Assembly (NCBI RefSeq): GCF_900107845.1 | Contig: NZ_FNRM01000002.1 | Span: forward strand, 204,896-268,895 | From: Alkalimonas amylolytica | Lineage (GTDB): Bacteria > Pseudomonadota > Gammaproteobacteria > Enterobacterales > Alteromonadaceae | Length of the DNA stretch: 64,000 nt | Reading direction: 5' to 3' | Part shown: positions 45,772-53,949 of the stretch, piece by piece | How positions within the stretch are numbered: the stretch's first letter is position 1 | Layout of the letters: every line of letters starts with the position of its first letter | Program-made: the position numbers and the translations under genes | The notes under the pieces: model-generated | The model's database searches: none | Told to the model about the DNA's origin: nothing | Seen by the model: the letters and a program-made list of their open reading frames with translations, nothing else

Positions 45772-45805
45772 TTGTGTCTGCTTTAGACACAATCTGACAT
45801 TTCAG
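45772..45805. promoter_or_regulatory. Palindrome and CTGACATTTCAG motif upstream of TonB receptor gene
   Basis: Inverted repeat TTGTGTCT-GCTTT-AGACACAA (45772-45792), followed by CTGACATTTCAG (45794-45805). The second motif recurs as CTGACAATTTCAG at 49926-49938, upstream of the mipA-like gene. In both places it ends 60-70 bases before the start codon. A shared response-regulator site is the simplest reading. Confidence 0.5.
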
Positions 45806-45875
45806 CCACAAAGTCAGCACAGATCAAAGCGGAACAACCTTCGATAATGCCCGCATCAAAACAAGGAGAAACGCC

Positions 45876-47906
45876 ATGATCACATTATCATTGTTGGCTG
45901 CCAGCATAGCCGCAGCCGTTGGCAGTGCCTCACCAAACCTGCCTTCAGTTTCCAAAGAGTCAAACCAAGTGGAGCGCATGGAAGTCACAGGGCGGCGTAA
46001 TCAGGCGCAAAGTGAACCCACCGAGCAAACCGAACGCCTGTTATCTGTCGCTGGTTTAATGGGCGATCCAATGGAGGCCATCTACACTCTGCCTGGTGTG
46101 GTGCAAAGTCCCTTTGGCCAGCCCGTGGTGCGAGGCACTTCGCCAGACGATACCACCTTTTTATTGGACAGCCAGCGCACAGGCTCTTTGGTCAATGTCA
46201 TCTACGGCAGCGCGTTAAACCCAGAACTACTGCGCGATTTTACGTTACACCCGGCGGCCTATTCAGCCGAATACGGTTGGGCAACCGGAGGCATCTTCGC
46301 TGCCGAACTGCGGGATCCAAGGCAGCAAAAGCCAGCTGCAATTTTGGATTTGAATATGCTTAGAACGTCTTTACTGGTTGAAGGCGCACTGAGTGATAAT
46401 CAGTCGTTTTATGCCGGTTACCGCCGCAGCACCATGCAGTATTTCATCAAAAATAACGAAGAGCTAGACCAGGGAGAAACCATCACCCGAGTACCAATAT
46501 TGGACGATTACCAACTACGCTACCAGTGGCGCCCCGGCACCCAGCACAAATGGACCTTCACAGCGCTTGGTGCTTCGGAAAAGGCTGGTTTGAATTTATC
46601 AGAAGCCTCGGAGGCAGGACGTACCAACCCAGAGTTTATCGGTGATCTGTTCCTGAACACCAGCTGGCACAGCCAGCAACTGAGCTACGAATTTTTTGCC
46701 GCCCCACGGCAACACTGGATTATCCGTGCCGCCAACCTGACCGAAAATGAGCATTTTGGCTACGGTGATGAGCAATTTATTCGTTCCAAAACGCAACGTG
46801 AACAGCTGTCTCTGCACTGGCATCAGCCACTGAGTACCACGATTCAGCTGGTAACCGGCGTCGAATTGGAGCGACTGGAGCTGGACTATCAGTTCGATGC
46901 TATTTTGTACTATTGCACCGACCACCAGGCCGACTGCGATGACAATAGAGGCGGCAGAGAGCGCGATCAGGATAGACTGAGCATACAAAGCAAAACGGCT
47001 TTCATCAACGCGGAGTGGCAGTTACACCCATCACTGCAGTGGGTGCTGGGCAGCCGGCTGGAAACACAGAACTACACCAATCAATCCAGTCTGCAGCCCA
47101 GAACCAGTATCCATTGGTTTCCTGTACCGCAATTAGAACTGATCGCATCTGCGGGTCGTCACCAGCGGCTGGCCGATTTGGAAAAAATACTGCCACGTAT
47201 TGGCAACCCGGAACTGGATACCCCCATGGCCAACCACTACAACCTGGCGGCCAAACTGCAACTCAGTCACGACTGGCGGCTGCGGTTGGATCTGTATCAG
47301 CAAACCATGTACCGGCTGGCCAGAGCGATTCCGGTAGAGCAAGATCCACAGCAGCTTCGTTACCTCAGCGATATGCGCGGCGAAAGCAAAGGCATCGAGT
47401 TGCTGTTGGAGGCCCTTGGCGATGGCCGCTGGAGCGGCTGGCTGGCAGCCAGCTACTCGCAATCCAATCGCTACGATCCCAACACAGAGCAACAAAGTCG
47501 CTACCGGATGGAAACCCCTTTGGTGCTCAGTGCGGTGATCAATTACCGCCCGGGAAATAACTGGCAGTATGCCGCAGTTTTAACCGGTCGCTCCGGCATG
47601 CTGTACTCACCTATTATCGGGGCCAAACCAAACCCGCACTACGATGGTTATTTACTGCCAGTCTATGGTGAGTTCAATAGCAAGCGTTTGCCTTACTACC
47701 ACCGACTGGATGTAGAAGCAAAACGCAGTGCCAGCCTGTTCAGCTACCCGGCCGAGTTTACCTTTGCCATCCGAAATGTATTGAATCAGAACAATGTCTC
47801 TGGCTACTATCTATTGCACGATCAACAAGAGCCGGATGGCTACCGCATCAATAAAGATGTCGACCTGGGTATTTTCCCTTACGTGGGGATGAAGCTATGG
47901 TTCTGA
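45876..47906 (+). CDS. TonB-dependent receptor with plug domain
   Basis: A 676-residue outer-membrane receptor, short for the family. Signal peptide 1-20, a TonB-box-like VERMEVTGRR, a plug with DPMEAIYTLPGVVQSPFG and VVRGTSPDDTTFLLD, then a barrel ending in KLWF. AAGGAG lies nine bases before the ATG. Its stop overlaps the response-regulator start, giving an operon receptor, regulator, kinase, MipA and DUF3019. The substrate is unknown. The barrel tail with SNRNVLN-type FAIRNVLNQNNVSGYYLL is standard. Confidence 0.9.
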   Translation: MITLSLLAASIAAAVGSASPNLPSVSKESNQVERMEVTGRRNQAQSEPTEQTERLLSVAGLMGDPMEAIYTLPGVVQSPFGQPVVRGTSPDDTTFLLDSQRTGSLVNVIYGSALNPELLRDFTLHPAAYSAEYGWATGGIFAAELRDPRQQKPAAILDLNMLRTSLLVEGALSDNQSFYAGYRRSTMQYFIKNNEELDQGETITRVPILDDYQLRYQWRPGTQHKWTFTALGASEKAGLNLSEASEAGRTNPEFIGDLFLNTSWHSQQLSYEFFAAPRQHWIIRAANLTENEHFGYGDEQFIRSKTQREQLSLHWHQPLSTTIQLVTGVELERLELDYQFDAILYYCTDHQADCDDNRGGRERDQDRLSIQSKTAFINAEWQLHPSLQWVLGSRLETQNYTNQSSLQPRTSIHWFPVPQLELIASAGRHQRLADLEKILPRIGNPELDTPMANHYNLAAKLQLSHDWRLRLDLYQQTMYRLARAIPVEQDPQQLRYLSDMRGESKGIELLLEALGDGRWSGWLAASYSQSNRYDPNTEQQSRYRMETPLVLSAVINYRPGNNWQYAAVLTGRSGMLYSPIIGAKPNPHYDGYLLPVYGEFNSKRLPYYHRLDVEAKRSASLFSYPAEFTFAIRNVLNQNNVSGYYLLHDQQEPDGYRINKDVDLGIFPYVGMKLWF

Positions 47907-48637
47907 CAGAACAAAGGAACAATGCTGAGATGACAACCACATCGGTACTACTGGTGGAAGATGATGTATCCCTGGCAGGCTGGATCCGCGACTTTTTGCA
48001 AAGCAAAGGTTTGCAGGTGTTCCATCTGGCCAGGGGCGATCAGGCACTGGCACAGTGGTCTGAGCTTAAACCTGATGTGATCTTGCTTGATCTGATGTTG
48101 CCCGGCGTCAATGGTCTTGAGCTGTGCAAACAAATCCGCCAATGCAGCGATATTCCGATCCTAATGTTAACCGCACAAGGGGAAGAGTTTGACGAGGTGC
48201 TTGGCTTAGAGCTGGGTGCCAACGACTACCTGATTAAACCCATTCGGCCTCGCGTGTTGCTGGCACGTATTAATGCGGTGTTGCGGCAAAACCAGACACC
48301 GCCCGCTGCTAACGAGACAAACCAACTGCAGTTTGGTTTGCTGAACCTCAGCCTGCGCTCACATCGGGTGCGGTTCAATGGCAGCGACATTCCCTTAACC
48401 AGCAACGAATTTCAGCTGTTGTGGCTGCTGGCCAGCCGAGCTGGCCAGATCGTCAGTCGGCAGGATGTTTTTCTGGCAATGACGGGCCGGGAGTATGATG
48501 GGCTGGATCGCCGAGTTGACATGATGATCTCTTCGCTACGCCGTAAAATGCAGGATGACGCTACGGCACCAGTCCGAATTAAAACGGTGTGGGGCAAAGG
48601 CTATCTGTTTGTTACCGACGCCTGGAACACCCCATGA
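47897..48637 (+). CDS. OmpR/PhoB-family response regulator
   Basis: About 236-246 residues. Receiver: LLVEDDVSLAGWIRDFL, acceptor Asp in VILLDLMLPGVNGLEL, Lys in DYLIKPIRPRVL. DNA-binding winged helix: LTSNEFQLLWLLASRAGQ, then DRRVDMMISSLRRKM and KTVWGKGYLF. The ATG at 47897 (GGGGA ahead, overlapping the receptor stop) and the ATG at 47930 are both possible starts; the later one is closer to the domain. Overlaps the kinase start as ATGA. Likely targets: the receptor and mipA promoters. Confidence 0.9.
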   Translation: MVLTEQRNNAEMTTTSVLLVEDDVSLAGWIRDFLQSKGLQVFHLARGDQALAQWSELKPDVILLDLMLPGVNGLELCKQIRQCSDIPILMLTAQGEEFDEVLGLELGANDYLIKPIRPRVLLARINAVLRQNQTPPAANETNQLQFGLLNLSLRSHRVRFNGSDIPLTSNEFQLLWLLASRAGQIVSRQDVFLAMTGREYDGLDRRVDMMISSLRRKMQDDATAPVRIKTVWGKGYLFVTDAWNTP

Positions 48638-49929
48638 GCCGTCTGCTACTTGGTTTACTTTGTACCACCTTGTTGTCGTTGTTTCTACTAAGCCAACTGC
48701 TGGATCAGGTGGTGCAACAAGACGAACAGCCGGAGTCAGGATATCAGCGATTAGCAGCTAACTTATTGCGGCAACTGGACCAGCGAAGTGCCGATGTCCC
48801 ACTCGCGCAACTACCGAGCTTTGTCGAGCAGCAAAGTAGCAACTGGCAACTGCCGCTGCAACTGCACGCAAGCAGCGCGTTTCAATTACCAGCTGAACTG
48901 CAGCATCAGTTAACAGAGCCTGAAGGCTTGCTACTGGCCAGCAATGATCAGCTATACCTGCTACGCCGCCTCAGCGCACACCCGGATTGGCTGCTGCGCT
49001 TACCGCTGGATGAGGAGGATACGCATCATCCCCTTAGCCTCTGGCTGACCCTGGGGTTGTACTTTGGCATGGCGCTGTTGCTGATGCTCTGGCTGTTTCC
49101 GCTTTTACAGCGTCTGAACCTGCTCACCAAAGTCGCAGAGCGCTTTGGTTCTGGTGATACCAAAGTACGGATGCCCTTGCATCGCCTGAGTTACATCCCC
49201 AGCCTGGAGCACAGCTTTAACCGCATGGCCAGCCAGATTGATCAGTTAATGCAAGAGAACCAACTGCTGGCCAGCAGCCTGTCGCATGATTTACGCACTC
49301 CGCTGGCTTGTTTTCGTTTTGGCCTGGATGCTGCGCTGGATGCCGAACCGGCAGAGCAGAAAAATCAATATCTTAAGCGGCTTGAAAAGGATGCAGACCG
49401 GATGGAAGCCATGGTCAATTCATTCCTGGATTACGCCAGCTTATCTAGGGCTGGCAGCAAGCTGTCTTTTGCGTCATTGGAACTCAGTGACTGGCTTGAT
49501 GCTGTGCTGCAACACTACCAGCCGTTGCTGCAGCAAAAACAGCTAAGGCTAGAACTGGTGCGGCCAAAGCACTGCATGCACCCACGCATTCATGCAGACT
49601 GGCTGGAGCGAGCTATAAGTAATGTGATCAGCAATGCCTGCCGCTTTGCCAGGCAGGTGATCCGAGTAGAACTGAGTAACAACAAACAACACTGCTGCAT
49701 CACCATCAGCGATGATGGCCCCGGCATTGATAGCAATGAACAGCAAAAGGTGCTTGAGCCCTTCTACAAAGTGATCCAGAAAGACACGGATACAAAAAAC
49801 AACACCCACTTTGGCCTTGGCCTAGCCATTACCGTGCAAATACTTAGCTGGCACCAAGGCAAGGTGCAGGTTAGCCGCTGCCGACAACTTGGCGGTGCCC
49901 GTTTCAGCCTGCAACTGCCACCATGCTGA
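48634..49929 (+). CDS. Membrane sensor histidine kinase, EnvZ/QseC-like
   Basis: About 431 residues. Membrane helix 3-23, a short periplasmic sensor of about 115 residues, second helix about 145-168, HAMP, and HisKA with phospho-His in SLSHDLRTPLACF. The ATPase has ISNVISNACRFAR, ISDDGPGI and THFGLGLAITVQIL. The pair with the upstream regulator is clear (ATGA overlap). Signal unknown; neighbours suggest envelope stress or a nutrient imported by the TonB receptor. Confidence 0.9.
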   Translation: MSRLLLGLLCTTLLSLFLLSQLLDQVVQQDEQPESGYQRLAANLLRQLDQRSADVPLAQLPSFVEQQSSNWQLPLQLHASSAFQLPAELQHQLTEPEGLLLASNDQLYLLRRLSAHPDWLLRLPLDEEDTHHPLSLWLTLGLYFGMALLLMLWLFPLLQRLNLLTKVAERFGSGDTKVRMPLHRLSYIPSLEHSFNRMASQIDQLMQENQLLASSLSHDLRTPLACFRFGLDAALDAEPAEQKNQYLKRLEKDADRMEAMVNSFLDYASLSRAGSKLSFASLELSDWLDAVLQHYQPLLQQKQLRLELVRPKHCMHPRIHADWLERAISNVISNACRFARQVIRVELSNNKQHCCITISDDGPGIDSNEQQKVLEPFYKVIQKDTDTKNNTHFGLGLAITVQILSWHQGKVQVSRCRQLGGARFSLQLPPC

Positions 49930-49938
49930 CAATTTCAG
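49926..49938. promoter_or_regulatory. Candidate regulator site upstream of mipA-like gene
   Basis: CTGACAATTTCAG overlaps the kinase stop codon and is followed by ACATTTTCAA, a near direct repeat at a 10-base step (ATTTCAGAC, ATTTTCAAG), as OmpR-family sites often show. It resembles the motif at 45794-45805. Confidence 0.45.
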
Positions 49939-49997
49939 ACATTTTCAAGCGACTGGTTGTGGCAAACTAACCTTGTTATGGATACGGATACCTGACT

Positions 49998-50828
49998 ATG
50001 AGATTGAAAGGCTCCATTGTATTGCTGTGCTTGTTCTTACCCATCACCCTGTTCGCAGAACCAGGCACAGAAAACGCTAAGTTTGAGTGGCAGTTAGACA
50101 TAGGCAATTACGCCATGTATTCTCGTAGCCTGCTCAAAGGCATGGACAGCGAACTAAATGGCCCCTTGAATTTGCATATTTTTATTTATGTGAATTACAA
50201 ACGTTTTTTTATAGAGCCCGGGCCAATTCAGAAACGCATTACACCAGTAGCAGCTGATGTGATGGGATTTAGATTGCACGAAACGGAGCAGCAACAGTGG
50301 GCTTTTATTCTCAACCATTATCATCTTGGTTTTACCCCGGCCCACAGCCGGGATCCAATGCAAATTGAAATTCCGTCCTTAACCGGACTAAACGCCAGAA
50401 AAACCGACCTGGCGGTTGGCTTGCGCTTTCAACATCAGCAAGGCCCCCATCTGCTTTCCGTCAGCCTGCTTAAAGATCAAAAAGTGCACTATGATTACTT
50501 TGCAGAGCTGTACTATGGCTATCGGCTGGAGCTGGCGAACTGGGATCTTTATTTAAGCAGTGAGTTAACCTTGTACCGGGCTGACCTGATCAACTATTAC
50601 TATGGTGTGACTGAAGCAGAAGCCCGGCCGGGAAGGCCATTCTATCAAAGCTCGCATGGAGGACAGCGCCTCCACTTTGGTGCTATCGCGGCGTACCCGC
50701 TCAGTAAGCGCTGGATAGTGGAGCTTGGCAGCGGTATGAACTGGTATTCCAGCGCTTTTACCCAGAGCCCTCTGACCAGAAAAGCACCAGAGTTGATCGG
50801 TTATACCAGTGTACGTTATGTATTTTAA
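49998..50828 (+). CDS. MipA/OmpV-family outer-membrane protein
   Basis: A 276-residue barrel-type outer-membrane protein with a signal peptide ending near LFAEP. Family hallmarks near the C-terminal third are YYGVTEAEARPGRPFYQ and the closing aromatic YVF. E. coli MipA links murein enzymes and has been tied to antimicrobial uptake. Many relatives in Alteromonadales lie beside two-component genes, as here. Start ATG follows GGATACCTGACT, a moderate ribosome site. Confidence 0.88.
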   Translation: MRLKGSIVLLCLFLPITLFAEPGTENAKFEWQLDIGNYAMYSRSLLKGMDSELNGPLNLHIFIYVNYKRFFIEPGPIQKRITPVAADVMGFRLHETEQQQWAFILNHYHLGFTPAHSRDPMQIEIPSLTGLNARKTDLAVGLRFQHQQGPHLLSVSLLKDQKVHYDYFAELYYGYRLELANWDLYLSSELTLYRADLINYYYGVTEAEARPGRPFYQSSHGGQRLHFGAIAAYPLSKRWIVELGSGMNWYSSAFTQSPLTRKAPELIGYTSVRYVF

Positions 50829-51183
50829 CGGCTTGCTGCTCGGGCTAAGCCTGCTGCTTTTCATCCCTGCCAAAGTGAAGGCTGAACCGACATTCACGGC
50901 ATCCCCCACCACCTGTGTCACTCTGCAGCAAGGTCGGGACTGCCATGCCACGGTGCAATTCCGCTGGCAATTATCGCAAGATAGTCCGGTTTGCCTGTAT
51001 CTGGAACAGCAGCAACTACACTGCTGGCAACAACAGCAACAGGTCGAGTTTGAATACCGTTTTGTGGAAACAAGCTCCCGTAGCTTTTATCTGAAACAAG
51101 GTGAAACCATCCTGGCCAGTCATCGGTTGGAAGTCAGTTGGGTGCAAACCAGCCAACGCAGCCGCCATTGGCGACGATTTTAA
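50818..51183 (+). CDS. DUF3019 secreted protein
   Basis: About 121 residues with a signal peptide (LLLGLSLLLFIPAKVKAEP) and a small beta-rich domain. DUF3019 features visible: CVTLQQGRDCHATVQFRWQL, VCLYLEQQQLHCW and a conserved Cys set. Overlaps mipA end by 11 bases, and the stop overlaps the convergent cyclotransferase-like gene by 4 bases. The MipA-DUF3019-regulator-kinase combination recurs in Shewanella and relatives; function unknown. Confidence 0.85.
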   Translation: MYFNGLLLGLSLLLFIPAKVKAEPTFTASPTTCVTLQQGRDCHATVQFRWQLSQDSPVCLYLEQQQLHCWQQQQQVEFEYRFVETSSRSFYLKQGETILASHRLEVSWVQTSQRSRHWRRF

Positions 51184-51686
51184 CCCTTAGCGCCACCACC
51201 ATGAATCGCCCACTCTTTGCAGGCCCGTTGGCGGTCTGGATCTGGCACTGCAATCACCGATTCGATGGTTTGAATGTAGTCATCTGGCAATTGCACTTCC
51301 TGTGCCCCCACCAGCACATGATGCTTGTACCAGTCGTATGGGATCACATCTTCGCGGATACGGATGGCGTAGTAGATTAACGCTTCCAGGCTGTGGCCAT
51401 CACTGTGTTGCACCCAAACCTGTTTGGCGTTGTAACCGGTGCCTAAGCTTTCTGCCTGATCCAGCACCGGCCGCTCGGCCGGATCCATCTTATAAACCGC
51501 TCCCAGCACCTGATGGCTGCTATCACCGGTAAAAAAGGCATCGCATTTGGCCGAACCATCGGTACTGGCTTTGTGAAAACGCAGCTGATAGCCAGCAAGC
51601 CGATACACGCCAAGCCGCTCGGCACTGGGTACCCTCTGGCGCAGCCTGGCCAGCGATAAATTGGAGCCATAAGCAAAGTACAGCAT
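51180..51686 (-). CDS. Gamma-glutamylcyclotransferase-family protein
   Basis: About 168 residues of the GGCT/AIG2-like fold. Begins MLYFAYGSNLSLARLRQR, the substrate-loop signature YGSN, and has QAESLGTGYNAKQVWV, with the likely catalytic Glu in the fold. It would release 5-oxoproline from gamma-glutamyl peptides, or act on related bonds. ATG 51686 has GGGGG ahead. It starts one base after the amidohydrolase stop, so the two may form an operon. Confidence 0.88.
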   Translation of the reverse strand: MLYFAYGSNLSLARLRQRVPSAERLGVYRLAGYQLRFHKASTDGSAKCDAFFTGDSSHQVLGAVYKMDPAERPVLDQAESLGTGYNAKQVWVQHSDGHSLEALIYYAIRIREDVIPYDWYKHHVLVGAQEVQLPDDYIQTIESVIAVPDPDRQRACKEWAIHGGGAKG

Positions 51687-51687
51687 C

Positions 51688-53052
51688 TTAACGCCCCCGG
51701 TTTTCAGCAAGACGGGCCGTTTCAATGTCCGCCAGTTTGGCATCCAGCTCTGCCCGGCTTAACCATTGGCCGCGCACCATCACACCGGCTGGCTGGTAGA
51801 GCACCGACAAATCATCAAGCGGATTCGCATCCACCAGCAACAGATCCGCGCGATGACCGGCTTTCACCAAACCAAAGGTATCCTGCTCGGCAAAATACTC
51901 GCCTACCAGCACGGTGCCGCTGCGCAGGATATCGTAGTGGCTCATGCCCGCAGCCGCCATCAAAGGCAGCTCACGGCGCAAGGATAAACCCGGCACACTG
52001 TATAGCTGCGGAGCATCGGTGCCCATTAAGATGGTCACACCCGCCTGGTGCATGGCACTGAGCAAACGCTGGCGATTTTCGGCATGAATGGCGGCTGTTT
52101 CACCGGTGTAGTAGGCCCCACTGGCCGAATCCAGATAGCGCCGCCAGCCGGCAAGAACCCGGGCCGGCATGTATTTCAGCTCGTCAAAACTTTCCAGCAG
52201 CTCCCGATCGGCAGCGCCGATAATGGTTTCCCATAATGCCTGGGTTGGCACTACCGCCACCTGATGCGCTTTGGTCAGGGCCACCAGTTCAGCCATATCC
52301 TGCTTGGTTAATGGCGTATCAAAACCACCCAGCGCCGCCATATAACCATCCAGATGTTCGATGGTACGACTACCCAACTTGATTGCTTGCTCAATCCCGA
52401 CGGCTTCTGGCACATGGCCTGCAAAATCAATACCTTGCTGCCTGGCTTCATCAGCTATGGCTTGATATTGCTCCAGGTTCAGGCCTGGGTGAATTTTTAG
52501 TAAGTCCCAGCCTTCGGCTTTGTGCTGACGTACGCGTTCGCGGGCTTGTTCAGGCGTCGTCACCGTATGCTGATTAAAACTCGGGCCAGCCAGATACAAG
52601 GTTGGGCCCAACCGCTTGCCAGTGGCAATATCCTCTTTTAACCGCAGCTGATGCTCATGGCCCAGCATACCGCGCACTGTAGTTACTCCGCCGGCCAGGT
52701 AAAGCAGCAGCACATCATCCAGATAACGCGCTGGCATGCCGCTGAAATCAACGGTTGGTGGCACATGGCCATGCATTTCTGCCAAACCTGGTAACAGATA
52801 CCGACCCTGGCCATCAATCAGCTGTGCCCCTGCCGGGATCGCGAGCTCCGCTGCCGGCGCCACCGCCAAAATGCGATCGCCTTGCACCAGTACCCGTTGG
52901 TTACGAAGTATTTGGTCTGAGTCCATCGGCAGCACATGCACCTGCTCAAATACTGTGATGCTGGCTGCATCCATCGGGTTAGCCGCATGAGCGAAAGCAA
53001 GAAGCAGCCCTGTCAGCAGTCCACTTAGAAAAAAACCAGGTTTGGTTCGCAT
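51688..53052 (-). CDS. Secreted amidohydrolase-family metal-dependent hydrolase
   Basis: About 454 residues with a signal peptide (FFLSGLLTGLLLAFAHAAN). Amidohydrolase metal motifs: LAEMHGHV (HxH), DFAGHVPEA, RTIEHLDGY and LMGTDAPQ. Likely a periplasmic dipeptidase, imidazolonepropionase-like or prolidase-like enzyme; the exact substrate is not clear. A cyclotransferase-like gene follows, which would suit peptide turnover. ATG 53052 has GGGGG nine bases ahead. Confidence 0.88.
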   Translation of the reverse strand: MRTKPGFFLSGLLTGLLLAFAHAANPMDAASITVFEQVHVLPMDSDQILRNQRVLVQGDRILAVAPAAELAIPAGAQLIDGQGRYLLPGLAEMHGHVPPTVDFSGMPARYLDDVLLLYLAGGVTTVRGMLGHEHQLRLKEDIATGKRLGPTLYLAGPSFNQHTVTTPEQARERVRQHKAEGWDLLKIHPGLNLEQYQAIADEARQQGIDFAGHVPEAVGIEQAIKLGSRTIEHLDGYMAALGGFDTPLTKQDMAELVALTKAHQVAVVPTQALWETIIGAADRELLESFDELKYMPARVLAGWRRYLDSASGAYYTGETAAIHAENRQRLLSAMHQAGVTILMGTDAPQLYSVPGLSLRRELPLMAAAGMSHYDILRSGTVLVGEYFAEQDTFGLVKAGHRADLLLVDANPLDDLSVLYQPAGVMVRGQWLSRAELDAKLADIETARLAENRGR

Positions 53053-53316
53053 CGATTTACCCCCTGTCAATCAGCATTGCATGCAGCAAGTATGGTCAGA
53101 CAGCATACAGTGCGCAATCGTGCTGCCACCAAATTGCAGGCCTGTGCGACCAAATTCAGAGAAATACGGGCACCTGGCGCAACCGCACCCGCAAAAACCA
53201 TAAGCAACGCACACTCTTTATTCAGCTGCCATATGACGTTGCTGGTAGCGGGTGGCTATCTCCCACCCGCTATTCAGCTTATACTGTGGCATGTTTTAGC
53301 CAGAGCGAAGGTTTGT

Positions 53317-53949
53317 ATGCCTCATTCAATGGATCCGCCTCAAGTCATGGCACCGCTGCGCCAGCAAGCAGAGCAGAAACTTCGTGCTGGTACCATGCAA
53401 CTCAGCAAAGATTTTACTGCCAGCGCCGATGCGCTGAGTGTGCTGTACCGTCTAAGCAGCCAAGCCAATACCGCCAGTGACAGCTTAAAACTGCTGCATG
53501 AGCTGCAAATTCATCAGGTGGAGCTGGATTTACAGCTGGAGCAATTGCAACACAACGAGCGTGAGTCCAACCACCAGCTGGCGTGCTACCAACATTTTTT
53601 TAGCCAGGCCCCGGTTGGCTGCTTTATTGCCAGCCTGGATGGCATTATCACGGAATGCAATGCCGTTGCCACCAGCTTATTTGCCCATCAAACCACCCCC
53701 ATACCGGGACGATCGCTGGAATTACTTTTTGCCGCTTCCTGCCGGCCGATGCTCAGTGCCACCCTGGCCAGGGTGCGGCGTAATCAGCAACCGGCCACTT
53801 TGCTGGTGACCACAGCAGATGGCACCAGCCAGCCCGAAAAACTGCGCCTGACCATTCACGTAAGTCCGGATCACAACGCCATGCTACTGATGCTGGCAGC
53901 GGATCCAATGTCTCGGCCAGCGCAGCTGCCGGCTACTGAGCAGCTGTGA
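53317..53949 (+). CDS. Coiled-coil plus PAS sensor protein
   Basis: About 210 residues. N-terminal helical/coiled-coil part with LLHELQIHQVELDLQLEQLQ, a segment usual in PAS sensors. A PAS domain follows, starting FFSQAPVGCFIASLDGIITECN, and the gene then ends. The ORF is open from 53077, but the ATG at 53317 has AAGG five bases ahead. Stop overlaps the next gene's GTG, so it is coupled to the CheB-CheR fusion and is probably its sensory partner. Confidence 0.8.
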   Translation: MPHSMDPPQVMAPLRQQAEQKLRAGTMQLSKDFTASADALSVLYRLSSQANTASDSLKLLHELQIHQVELDLQLEQLQHNERESNHQLACYQHFFSQAPVGCFIASLDGIITECNAVATSLFAHQTTPIPGRSLELLFAASCRPMLSATLARVRRNQQPATLLVTTADGTSQPEKLRLTIHVSPDHNAMLLMLAADPMSRPAQLPATEQL

